Shown here: positions 16,721-24,988 of the stretch, one piece after another | Layout: every line of letters starts with the position of its first letter | Position numbering within the stretch: position 1 is the stretch's first letter | Assembly: GCF_900130065.1 (NCBI RefSeq) | Contig: NZ_FQXV01000009.1 | Location: 124,001 to 188,000 of the forward strand | DNA from: Sporobacter termitidis DSM 10068 | GTDB lineage: Bacteria > Bacillota > Clostridia > Oscillospirales > Oscillospiraceae | Direction: 5' to 3' | DNA length: 64,000 nucleotides | Made by a program: the position numbers and the translations under genes | The notes under the pieces: generated by a model | The model's database searches: none | What the model was told of the DNA's origin: nothing | The model's input: the letters and a program-made list of their open reading frames with translations, nothing else

Positions 16721-16836
16721 ATATCTGCGCCTGTTGCAATTCACAAACCGCTGAATATCATGTTTCTGGGGACATTTCGCCGCGCGGCCCGGATACTCGC
16801 GGCGGGCAAAATAAATCAAAGGGAGCGCCGAATTAT

Positions 16837-17571
16837 ATGGTAAGTCTGCAGGGCAACAATGTTTACGTACTTGACTACAAGCGCGGGGACGTCACCGGCG
16901 ACGGGGTATCCGAATCCGTGTACCTGGTCGGCCGCAAGCCGGACGGCGAAGCGGGGCTGTTCGCGGAAAACATCACGCTGGTGATCGAGGACAGCCGGAG
17001 CGGCACCGTCAAAACCGTCACGCCCAAATATAACGCCGGTTATAACCCGCGGCTGTTTCTGGGCGATTTCAACCGCGACCTGACAAAGGATATCAAGGTC
17101 AGCATCGACGCCGGCGGCAGCGGCGGATATGGCATTTTTTATGTATACTCCTATAAGGACGCCGTCATACGGGAACTCTTCGATTTTGAAAAATACAATG
17201 AAACCTACATATTCAGCGTCGATTACGACAATTTCTACAGGGTGCGCGTCGGCAGTGCGGCCCTGGATAGGCTTTTTATCCTCGATATCAGCGACAAGGG
17301 CTACGACTATATTTCTCAGTATTATACCGCCCCCGGCAAGCTCATGAAGCCCATAAAGGGGGAGGTCCTCGCCATCTCGGCGCTGACGCCCGTGGCCGCG
17401 GACGAGAGAAACAACGGCTTCGACCTGCTGGCGGTCCAGCGCATTATCGGCACGACGAACGCCGATACCCTCGGGCATGTGGAAAACCTGCTCGCCTGGG
17501 ACGGGCAGAAATTTGCGTCGGCGGCCCTGACGGTTTCCATCCCGGGCGCAAGGCTGACACCGCTGTATTAA
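16837..17571 (+). CDS. Uncharacterised protein with VCBS/FG-GAP-like repeats
   Basis: I do not recognise a named family for this 244-residue protein. It has two Asp-rich repeat-like segments, GDVTGDGVSESVYLVG and LGDFNRDLTKDIKVSIDAGG, which resemble the calcium-binding turns of VCBS/FG-GAP beta-propeller proteins. The rest is rich in Tyr, Asp and Gly and predicted beta. No clear signal peptide or membrane helix is seen. The ATG has AAAGGGAG about 11 bases upstream. Its stop codon overlaps that of the convergent gerAB gene by 3 bases, so the two mRNAs share complementary 3' ends. A spore-surface role would fit the location but is only a guess. Confidence 0.7.
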   Translation: MVSLQGNNVYVLDYKRGDVTGDGVSESVYLVGRKPDGEAGLFAENITLVIEDSRSGTVKTVTPKYNAGYNPRLFLGDFNRDLTKDIKVSIDAGGSGGYGIFYVYSYKDAVIRELFDFEKYNETYIFSVDYDNFYRVRVGSAALDRLFILDISDKGYDYISQYYTAPGKLMKPIKGEVLAISALTPVAADERNNGFDLLAVQRIIGTTNADTLGHVENLLAWDGQKFASAALTVSIPGARLTPLY

Positions 17572-18683
17572 ACGCGCGGCGGATGCCGGACGGATCCGTC
17601 CGGCTTTGCGCGCTTTGCCTTGAGCTCCGCGGCGATCCATATGACCACCGGCAGCAGCACCTGAAACGGGAATGCGTAATATTTGTATATATCAAAGGCC
17701 CACTCCTGCATTTCCATGATGCTTTGATAGATAATGTGAGAGGAGACCATCATCAAAAGCCCCACAGGGGCGACGATCTGCCTGTAATTGCCCAGGCCGA
17801 AAATATAGTCGACCCCCTTGGAGGCCGCCAGCAGGCAGACGCTGATCTTCGCAAATCCCGAAAACAGGAACACCACCGCCACCGTCACCTCGATGCGCTG
17901 CAGGAAATCTCCGATATTGACAATGCCGACCACCGCATAGGAGGGGAAATAGACCTGCTCGATCAAATCCGGGCCCAGCACAAGAAGGTTTCTCAGGGAC
18001 ACGAGCAGCACAAAAACCGTACCGAGGATCAACCCTTTCAGATAGACCTTCAGCGGGCTGTTCCGCACTTTGGAAAATGTAAAAACGGCGGTAAACACGA
18101 AGGTCTCCGCATACGGGAACGAAAAAATGCCGAAAGCGCTGCTGATAACAGGCCCCACGCCGTTATACAGGACGGGGCGCAGATTGTCAAAATCCGCGTC
18201 CTTCATGCAGAGCAGGACGACGATAACAATGATGGCCGACAGGATGATCATAATAAACTGCGACCACCTGCCCAAAAGCTCAACGCCCTCCTTGGCCGCC
18301 CAGATGCATAAAATCCCCATCAGCATGATCGGGACGAATTCGGGCGTTTCGGGGAACGCGACCACCTTGATAAATTCCTGGAAATTGCGCAGGACCATGG
18401 CGCCGAGATGGAACACATACCAGGTGAAGAGCAGCGCCACGAGCCTGCCGAAAAGCTTGCCGAAAACGGTGTCAAGTATATCATACAGGTTTTTTTCAGG
18501 ATATAAGGACAGCAGTCTGGCATAGATCGCCATCATGGGGACGGCGAGCAGCACGGCGAGAAGAATGGCCAGCCACGCGTCCTGCTTGGCGTCGGCGCCG
18601 ATGCCAAGGACCAGCGTGCTGCCCATGATAAACAGCGCTATCAGCGTGATGCCCTGTCTGTTCGAGATAATTTCCATACGCAT
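17568..18683 (-). CDS. gerAB: Spore germination permease-like subunit GerAB
   Basis: This 371-residue integral membrane protein is the B subunit of a GerA-type nutrient germinant receptor, in the inner spore membrane. About ten hydrophobic helices are visible, and the start ISNRQGITLIALFIMGST is typical of the endospore amino-acid-permease-like family. GerAB proteins of this fold sense small nutrients such as alanine. It is the last gene of the operon after gerAA, gerAC and the small D-type gene, 9 bases behind the latter. The ligand cannot be predicted. Confidence 0.92.
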   Translation of the reverse strand: MRMEIISNRQGITLIALFIMGSTLVLGIGADAKQDAWLAILLAVLLAVPMMAIYARLLSLYPEKNLYDILDTVFGKLFGRLVALLFTWYVFHLGAMVLRNFQEFIKVVAFPETPEFVPIMLMGILCIWAAKEGVELLGRWSQFIMIILSAIIVIVVLLCMKDADFDNLRPVLYNGVGPVISSAFGIFSFPYAETFVFTAVFTFSKVRNSPLKVYLKGLILGTVFVLLVSLRNLLVLGPDLIEQVYFPSYAVVGIVNIGDFLQRIEVTVAVVFLFSGFAKISVCLLAASKGVDYIFGLGNYRQIVAPVGLLMMVSSHIIYQSIMEMQEWAFDIYKYYAFPFQVLLPVVIWIAAELKAKRAKPDGSVRHPPRV

Positions 18684-18692
18684 GCTTCTACC

Positions 18693-18914
18693 TTACGACG
18701 TTTTCGGTATTCCGACGATCGAGGTGACAAGGTCCTTCAGCGGCCCGGCCGGGCTGGGCAGCTGAATACCCTGCTCGGTCAGCATGCTGAAAGTGTACGA
18801 CGCCAATATCAACACGGCGTAGACGGCCAGCACCTTCCATCTTTTGTTCCTCACTATCGGTATGAGATCGATCAGGGCGAAAGAAATATAGACCATTGTG
18901 CAGAGTATCGGCAT
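18693..18914 (-). CDS. Small two-helix germinant receptor D-type subunit
   Basis: This 73-residue protein has two predicted membrane helices (about residues 3-18 and 28-45) joined by a basic turn, RNKRWK, and an amphipathic end. Its size, topology and position inside a ger operon match the D proteins described for some Bacillus receptors, which change receptor output. The ATG at 18914 is 7 bases after GGGAG; the TTG at 18920 lies too close to it. It starts 2 bases after the gerAC stop. Confidence 0.7.
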   Translation of the reverse strand: MPILCTMVYISFALIDLIPIVRNKRWKVLAVYAVLILASYTFSMLTEQGIQLPSPAGPLKDLVTSIVGIPKTS

Positions 18915-18916
18915 CG

Positions 18917-20068
18917 TCAATCTCCCACCTTAACCGGTTTTGACTCGAAGCTCGTATTCCTGATGTTGATCGTAGAATGCACCTCCACCTCTACAGTCTT
19001 ATAGACCTCACTCCACTGCGGCTCTATCTGCTTCCATACGCGCGGCAGCTTTATTTTAATGGCTCTGCCGAAGCCGAAGGTATCGCAGTCGTATTCCTCC
19101 TGCATGCTTTTCACCAGGTTTCTGATGTTGTCCTGCAGCATCGTCTCAAAATCACTCTTCAGCTTCGCAAGCGCCTCTCCCTCCAGATAATTGTCCCTCC
19201 CGCCGTTTTCATCGATGGCCACATTCGTTTCGGTAACGATCTCCATCGTTATTTTATTGTCGGCGTACCGCGGCTTCAGCTTTGTTTTGCTGGTCAGTAT
19301 TTCGAGAGACATGTTTGTTACGGAATCTCCCTTGTATTCCTTGTTGACCAACAGCCCGCCCTTTATTTCGTCCTTTATAAACATCATCGTCATCGTATCC
19401 TCGCCGTCAATAAAGCCGACGAGCTTATCCTCTTTAAATATGGCGGCGCCCGAAATCTCCGGCAGCACCTTATTGTCATCGTTGGTCAGGCGTACGGTCG
19501 GCAGCGTGGCTGACAAGCCCTTCGTGGCCATATCCCTCATAAACTGCCACTCCTCGGTGTCCAGCGCGTTAGAGAGGCTCCGCTGGGCCTTCAGCATGTC
19601 GCTCAGCTCATAGGCAAGGACATCCGACGTCATGCTTTGCTGCTCCAGGATTTCGCCGGCCGGCCCCTCCTTTGAAACCAGATAGTGCAGCGTGCTCCGG
19701 GGCTCGGCATCCCTGGCGACCCAGTCCAGTATCGGTACGATTCCCTCTTCCGCGACCTCTTTGCTCAGGATGACGACCTCCGCATGGCTGAAATAGAGCC
19801 TTTTGCCGACCATTTTTATTGTTTTCCGGACGGCGTCAAAGACCGTCGTGCCTTCTGAGGTTACATGCTTTGTGCTGATAACCGTATCCTTTCCCGACTC
19901 TACGTTGACGATTTCAAAGGTCAGCAGGTAATTTTCATCTTTTTTGTCCACGGCGAAGCCGGAGATAATGGCAAAGCTCTCCACTTCCCTGTAGTTCCAG
20001 CAGCCTGAAAGCACCGAGGATATCAACAGATAACACAGCAGCAATATCCATATTTTTCTGCGTTTCAT
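18917..20068 (-). CDS. gerAC: Spore germination lipoprotein GerAC
   Basis: This 383-residue lipoprotein is the C subunit of the germinant receptor, anchored on the outer face of the inner spore membrane. The signal ends in the lipobox LSGC, followed by WNYREVESFAIISGFAVD, which is the diagnostic GerAC start. The three-domain length is normal. The ATG at 20068 overlaps the gerAA stop by one base (TGATG); the longer frame to 20158 is not used. Tight coupling with gerAA and the D gene supports a co-assembled complex. Confidence 0.93.
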   Translation of the reverse strand: MKRRKIWILLLCYLLISSVLSGCWNYREVESFAIISGFAVDKKDENYLLTFEIVNVESGKDTVISTKHVTSEGTTVFDAVRKTIKMVGKRLYFSHAEVVILSKEVAEEGIVPILDWVARDAEPRSTLHYLVSKEGPAGEILEQQSMTSDVLAYELSDMLKAQRSLSNALDTEEWQFMRDMATKGLSATLPTVRLTNDDNKVLPEISGAAIFKEDKLVGFIDGEDTMTMMFIKDEIKGGLLVNKEYKGDSVTNMSLEILTSKTKLKPRYADNKITMEIVTETNVAIDENGGRDNYLEGEALAKLKSDFETMLQDNIRNLVKSMQEEYDCDTFGFGRAIKIKLPRVWKQIEPQWSEVYKTVEVEVHSTINIRNTSFESKPVKVGD

Positions 20069-21630
20069 CAGCCTTTTTTCTCTTCCTTTGCCGGCACCTT
20101 CTGCCTGATGACATTTTTGGCGGCGGTGTGCTTGGTTCTGTAGTTCATATACCACCACGGCGCCCGGATAAACATGTCCTTCAAATCCACCGGATTGATG
20201 GACCCGTAATTCATCATGTACGGCACGCCGAAGGAGCGAAGGCTGAACATGTAGATAAAAGCCCCGATAACGCCGAAGATATAGCCGTACAGTCCCATAA
20301 AGGCCGCCAGCAGCAATAGCCCCAGCCTGATGAGGATACTCGCGCCTTTCAGCTTTATTGTCAAAAGCCCGGTGATGCCCGTGGCCGCGATAATAATGAC
20401 CATCGGCGCACTGAACAGCCTTGCCTCGATGGCCGCCTGCCCCAAAACAAGCGCGCCGACAATGCTGACCGATTGGCCCATCGGCAGCGGCATGCGCACC
20501 CCCGCCTCCCTGATGACCTCAAAGGTAAACAGGAGGATCAGCGCCTCGATAACCGAGGGGAACGGCACCTGCTGCCTGGCCGCCGTGATACTCAGCAGAA
20601 GCTCCGTCGGTATCATCTCATGATGAAAGGTGATCAGGGCCACATAGATCGCCGGTATGCTCGTTGTAAAAAATTCGCCCAGGCATCTCAAAAACCTGTT
20701 GATTGAGGAAAAGAAAAAGCTCGTGTAATAATCGTCGGCAGACTGAAAATATTCCATAAACACAAACGGCAGCGTCAGCGCGGAAGGGGTTCCGTCCACA
20801 ATGACGGCAAATCGCCCCTCCAGGAGCTTTGCCGCCACCACATCCGGGCGTTCGGTCGTGCCGATGGTTTTGAACGGGGACAGGGGACTGTCCTTTATCA
20901 TTTCGTCGATATAGTTCGAGGTGATGATGCCGTCGATGCTGATGCGGTCCAGCCTGCTTTCAAGCTCCTTCAGAATATCGTCGTTTGCCAGGGTGTCAAT
21001 ATAACAAATGCAGACACGCGTTTTTGTCCGGGTGCCGATTTCCTTGAATTTAAACCTCAGATCCGGCGTTTTAAGCCGCCGCCTGATGAGCGACAGGTTC
21101 GTGATGATCGTCTCTGAAAAGCCCTCCTTCGGGCCCTGCAGGACCTTTTCCAGGCCCGGCTCCTGCAGCGACCGCACCTGCAGGCCCTTGCTGTTGACGA
21201 TCAGCGCCGCGTCCAGGCCCTCCGTCATGATGAGCGCGTCGCCGCTGAAAAGGGCCATCAGCAGCTCGTCGACGTTTCCCGACCTTTTGATCTCGTTGGC
21301 GTATATGACCTTGTTTTTCAGAATATCGAGCACGTCCTGGCCGCCGTCCCTGATCTTCAGGATGTCCGCGTTCATGATCGGATTAATGATATTTTCGTTC
21401 GAAACCTCCGTGTTCACCATGCCGTCAAAATAGACGAGGCAGCAGCGGAACCCTTTGGCGTTAACGTTTTCGAAGTCTCTGAAGATTATTGTGCTGTCAT
21501 CCTGGAAAATGGCTCTGAACATGCCGATATTTTCAGACAGGGTCTTTGCCAGCTGCCGATCTTCCGTATTTTCCGTGTTTTTCGTATTGTTATCCGTCTG
21601 GATCGGTTTTTCTTTATTTTTTCTGAACAT
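20068..21630 (-). CDS. gerAA: Spore germination receptor subunit GerAA
   Basis: This 520-residue protein is the A subunit of a GerA-type germinant receptor. The hydrophilic N-terminal half (about 1-290) contains the family segments VYFDGMVNTE, GDALIMTEGLDAALI and EGRFAVIVDGTPSALTLPF. The C-terminal half has about five to six membrane helices, including REAGVRMPLPMGQSVSIVGALVLGQAA, shown here only as RMPLPMGQSVSIVGALV. GerAA subunits are proposed to form an ion channel opened by germinants. It is the first gene of the operon; the order A-C-D-B differs from the common A-B-C. The upstream 200 bases show no clear SigG promoter by eye. Confidence 0.93.
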   Translation of the reverse strand: MFRKNKEKPIQTDNNTKNTENTEDRQLAKTLSENIGMFRAIFQDDSTIIFRDFENVNAKGFRCCLVYFDGMVNTEVSNENIINPIMNADILKIRDGGQDVLDILKNKVIYANEIKRSGNVDELLMALFSGDALIMTEGLDAALIVNSKGLQVRSLQEPGLEKVLQGPKEGFSETIITNLSLIRRRLKTPDLRFKFKEIGTRTKTRVCICYIDTLANDDILKELESRLDRISIDGIITSNYIDEMIKDSPLSPFKTIGTTERPDVVAAKLLEGRFAVIVDGTPSALTLPFVFMEYFQSADDYYTSFFFSSINRFLRCLGEFFTTSIPAIYVALITFHHEMIPTELLLSITAARQQVPFPSVIEALILLFTFEVIREAGVRMPLPMGQSVSIVGALVLGQAAIEARLFSAPMVIIIAATGITGLLTIKLKGASILIRLGLLLLAAFMGLYGYIFGVIGAFIYMFSLRSFGVPYMMNYGSINPVDLKDMFIRAPWWYMNYRTKHTAAKNVIRQKVPAKEEKKG

Positions 21631-21770
21631 TTTTTACCCGCTTTTCTGAATCGCCGCAACGCGCGCTGCCGTAAACGGCCGTCTTTACAAGATAATATTC
21701 CATAACTGCCGCATTCCGATTCTCAAAAGCCGCCGGCCGGCGCTGCCGATTTTTTACAGCGCGGCAGAAA

Positions 21771-21809
21771 GGGGGCGCAATGTCCCGCCCGGCAGGATAT
21801 TGCGCCCCC
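21771..21809 (-). terminator. Hairpin after the MoaF-like gene
   Basis: A perfect 11-bp inverted repeat (GGGGGCGCAAT at 21771-21781, ATTGCGCCCCC at 21799-21809) with a 17-base loop lies just after the stop of the gene on the - strand. Only a short T-run (TTT) follows, so termination is likely but not certain. Confidence 0.55.
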
Positions 21810-21827
21810 TATATTATGGCCGGTGCT

Positions 21828-22727
21828 CTACACCAGATAAGGATTCGGGTCCGTAAAAAAATGTGCGTCGACGTCCTCCGGCGCGCCGTATTTGCCGATC
21901 ATGACGAAGATTTCCCGCTCCTCCCCGCCCAGCGTCGTCGTGCCGAAGCCCCGGCCGACGCTGTACAGGTGCTTCCAGTTGTCCAGAAAGCACAGCGTGT
22001 CGCTGCGGAAGCCGGCCTTCTCGCCCAATATCTTCTCCATATTCTGCTCGGTAACGCTGATGAGATATATGCTCTCCTTGATCTTGACGTAATACGCCGG
22101 TTCGTCCGACCCGGGCAGCGCTTTCATCATTTCATTAAAATTGTTGTTGGTGTCGACGGCCTGTTTGGATGCCGCCGCGCCCTTCGGATATGTAATGCGG
22201 TACCAGTGGGGGCTGTAATACACGTGCACCGTGGCCAGCTCGTGGCCATACGTCCACTTTACGCCCGTCCCCGCCACCTCCTCGGTAAAGCCGTGGCGCT
22301 TGCGGTCGGGATGGTCTTTTCCTTCTTCCCTGATATAGCCGAAAGTGAAATGGCTTTCAATAAGGTAGGGCCAATAAGGGTTTTCGCCCAGCCGACAGCG
22401 CAGGAACGTCACCAGGCTCTGCTCTTTGTCGATGACCCAGGTGTGGTTTTCCCGCGGTGTCACGCCGTCCAGGCAGTAGGTGACAAGATACGTCCGGTCG
22501 TCCGCCTTGCGGCACTCGTATTTTTCCGCTTTGGCTTCGCCGCCGTCCCGGATGCTCCACTCCAGCTGCGTTTCGTCCAGAAAATTGAGAACGGCGCCGC
22601 CGGTGTCCTCGCCGGTGTCCAGCACCAGCTCAAGGCGTTTGCCGGCGAGCTCAAAGCACGCGGGGGGACAGTACTGGCCGATAGATAATCCGCCCGCGAT
22701 CGGTCCGTATTTCTTAACCAGATCCAT
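21828..22727 (-). CDS. MoaF-like lipocalin-fold protein (tentative)
   Basis: This 299-residue protein seems to have two beta-rich halves. The first (about 10-130) has strand pairs like KRLELVLDTGEDTGGAVLNF, TYLVTYCLDG and HTWVIDKEQSLVTFLRCRLG. The second (about 150-299) ends in LYSVGRGFGTTTLGGEEREI. This layout resembles MoaF N- and C-terminal domains, a family first named from molybdenum cofactor operons but widespread without them. No Moco gene is in the window, so a ligand-binding or catabolic role is equally possible. No signal peptide is seen. It is a monocistronic gene with a terminator-like hairpin behind it. Confidence 0.45.
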   Translation of the reverse strand: MDLVKKYGPIAGGLSIGQYCPPACFELAGKRLELVLDTGEDTGGAVLNFLDETQLEWSIRDGGEAKAEKYECRKADDRTYLVTYCLDGVTPRENHTWVIDKEQSLVTFLRCRLGENPYWPYLIESHFTFGYIREEGKDHPDRKRHGFTEEVAGTGVKWTYGHELATVHVYYSPHWYRITYPKGAAASKQAVDTNNNFNEMMKALPGSDEPAYYVKIKESIYLISVTEQNMEKILGEKAGFRSDTLCFLDNWKHLYSVGRGFGTTTLGGEEREIFVMIGKYGAPEDVDAHFFTDPNPYLV

Positions 22728-22844
22728 TGTTAAATCCTCCCATATTTATCATTGTGCAAAGTATATAGCAATTTTCCCGGCGACGTCAATCGCATATGCA
22801 AAGTTGCCATAACATAAGGGGCATATGGTAGGATAAGCAAACGA

Positions 22845-22871
22845 AAAATTCCCCTCCTAGAGGGGAATTTT
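22845..22871 (-). terminator. Terminator after the 2-enoate-reductase-like gene
   Basis: A 12-bp perfect stem (AAAATTCCCCTC at 22845-22856, GAGGGGAATTTT at 22860-22871) with a CTA loop ends on the - strand in a T-run that is partly inside the stem. Confidence 0.8.
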
Positions 22872-22899
22872 CAGGCTGTCGCGAGGCTTTACCGGCAGC

Positions 22900-24861
22900 T
22901 TAGTATACCCCGATATCCCGCGCCACGGTGTATGCCGCGCTGGTGGCGGCGGCAATATTTTTCGGGACGCTGCAGTCGCCTATCATGTAAAATTCGGGCG
23001 CACAGGCGCTGAGCGCGGCCGCCTCGCCGTCAAGCGGCCTCTGGCCGACGGCGTAGACGACGGTATCGGCCTCGAACAGCCTCTCCCCGTCGGGACCTTG
23101 CCCGACAACGCCTTTTTCATTGATCTCAGCGGCCTTCGTGCCGAGGGCAACGCCGATATGATACCGGGCGAGCTCCACGTTCAATCCCATCATATGCAAA
23201 AAGTTTCCGCCGTCATTGAGCCTGTCGAGCATTTCGACGACCGTCACCGTCCGTCCCAGCTGTGCCAGGTAAATGGCCAGCTCCACGCCCACGAGCCCGC
23301 CGCCGAGGATGACCACGCGCCTGCCGGCCTTTTCAGGATTTATATAGGCCTCTTCCGCCGAGAGGACATTTTTGCCGTCGATGCCCCTGATCCCCGGCAC
23401 GACGGGCCGGCCGCCCAGCGCGGCGATGATGACATCCGGCGCGATGGCCTCCGCCAGAGCCTTCGTCACGGGCGTGTTGAGGCGCACGTCCACCGCGGCC
23501 TTCCCCACAGCCCGGACCTGATAGCCGATGTACTCGCCGAGCTTTTGCTTAAAGGGCACCTTTTCCTCGCACCGCAGGGCGCCGCCAAGCCTGCCGCTTC
23601 TCTCACAGAGGACAACGTTATGGCCCCGGGCGGCGCAGGTGAGCGCAGCCTGCAGGCCGCCGATACCGCCGCCCGCCACCAGGACGGTCTTTTTCTCCTT
23701 GACCGGCAGCGCATAACGGCACTCCAGCTCTCGGCTCGTTTCGGGATTGACGGCGCAATGGAACTGCCCGTCGCTCAAGAGCGTCGAGAAGCAGTGGAAG
23801 CAGCGCATGCACTTTTTGATCTCCCCGTCGCGCCCGGCCCGCGCCTTGTTCGGCAGGTCCGGCTCGGCAATGAGGCCGCGGGCGACCTCCACCACGTCGG
23901 CCTGCCCGGAGGCGATGATCTCCTCCATGAGCGCGGGGTCGGAGAGCGCGCCGACGGCCGCCACCGGCATTTTGACGTATTTTTTGATTTCGGCGGCGTA
24001 TCTGACGTTGACGCCGTCCTCTAAAAACATGCTCGGATGCGTGACGGGGAAGACCTCCGGCACCTCGTGGCTGCCCGCTGAAACGTGCAGCAGGTCCACA
24101 TGCCCGTCCAGCTGCCTTGAAAGCGCGATGCCCTCGTCGATACCGTAACCGGCGGCGTGGCACTCCGAGCCGGAAATGCGCATCTCCACGGGGAAATCTG
24201 CCCCGCATTTTTTATGAATGGCGTCGGCGATGGCCACGGGCAGGCGCGCCCTGTTCTCCACGCTCCCGCCCCATTTGTCCTTTCTGGTGTTGACCAGCGG
24301 CGAAACGAACTGAGAGATGAGCCAGCCGTGCCCGCCGTGGACCGTCACCATGCCGAAGCCGCATTGCTTGGCAAAGAGCGCGGCATTGGCGAAAGCTTCG
24401 ATCGTCTCCTCGATGAGCTCTTCCGTCATTGGCAGGATATGCCGGCCGGCCAGCTCGCACTCAACAGGCCCGTAGGCGACGCCCCTGGCCCCGCCGCCCA
24501 TAAAGGAGAGCTCCCGGTTGGCGTACATGCCGGCGTGCTGCAGCTCCACCGACGCCACCGCCCCGTGCCGGGTGACGGCGTCCGTAAGCCGGTGCAGCGG
24601 ATGCGCCGCCCTCGGGTTATCCAGCATCACGTGCCACTGGCCGCCCCTGCCCCTCTTGCTGTCCACGATTCCCTCGCCGACCGTGACGGCGGCCGCGCCG
24701 CCGATAGCCTTCCTCTCATAGTAGGCGATAACGTCCGGCGTCGGGAAGCCTTCCAGCGTCAGAGCTTGGGGCCCGGTCGGGGCGGCGAAGAGCCTGTTGC
24801 GGAACAGTGTCCCCCCAACCCTTACCGGCTCAAACAGATGCGGATATTTCAACGTGCTCAT
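22900..24861 (-). CDS. 2-enoate reductase / dienoyl-CoA reductase-type flavoenzyme (OYE + FAD domains)
   Basis: This 653-residue enzyme has the build of 2-enoate reductase, FadH and trimethylamine dehydrogenase. An FMN TIM barrel covers about 1-330 (FRNRLFAAPTG, GGHGWLISQFVSPLVN, VNTRKDKWGGS, EMRISGSE). A 4Fe-4S site follows, with cysteines in KKCMRCFHCF and FHC, spaced C-x2-C-x2-C-x11-C as in trimethylamine dehydrogenase rather than FadH (C-x2-C-x3-C). Then come FAD- and NAD-binding Rossmann units (VLVAGGGIGGLQAAL, VVILGGGLVGVELA). Such enzymes reduce activated C=C bonds with NAD(P)H in anaerobes. It follows the QueG-like gene by 124 bases and is probably under the MarR operator. The substrate is unknown. 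Confidence 0.88.
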   Translation of the reverse strand: MSTLKYPHLFEPVRVGGTLFRNRLFAAPTGPQALTLEGFPTPDVIAYYERKAIGGAAAVTVGEGIVDSKRGRGGQWHVMLDNPRAAHPLHRLTDAVTRHGAVASVELQHAGMYANRELSFMGGGARGVAYGPVECELAGRHILPMTEELIEETIEAFANAALFAKQCGFGMVTVHGGHGWLISQFVSPLVNTRKDKWGGSVENRARLPVAIADAIHKKCGADFPVEMRISGSECHAAGYGIDEGIALSRQLDGHVDLLHVSAGSHEVPEVFPVTHPSMFLEDGVNVRYAAEIKKYVKMPVAAVGALSDPALMEEIIASGQADVVEVARGLIAEPDLPNKARAGRDGEIKKCMRCFHCFSTLLSDGQFHCAVNPETSRELECRYALPVKEKKTVLVAGGGIGGLQAALTCAARGHNVVLCERSGRLGGALRCEEKVPFKQKLGEYIGYQVRAVGKAAVDVRLNTPVTKALAEAIAPDVIIAALGGRPVVPGIRGIDGKNVLSAEEAYINPEKAGRRVVILGGGLVGVELAIYLAQLGRTVTVVEMLDRLNDGGNFLHMMGLNVELARYHIGVALGTKAAEINEKGVVGQGPDGERLFEADTVVYAVGQRPLDGEAAALSACAPEFYMIGDCSVPKNIAAATSAAYTVARDIGVY

Positions 24862-24988
24862 CAAATCTTTTCGCGTGGAACCTCACGCTCTCCTTTCAAG
24901 ATAATTGCGGCTTTGTCTGCTATCTCGATTATAAGGAGCGTGCGATATTCTTGTCAAAAGAAGTTCTGAGTGCTATATTACATTGAAA

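Noticed and set aside
21780-22688. 302-codon + strand frame
   Set aside because: It is the antisense shadow of the MoaF-like gene; the - strand frame has the ribosome binding site, sensible composition and a terminator.
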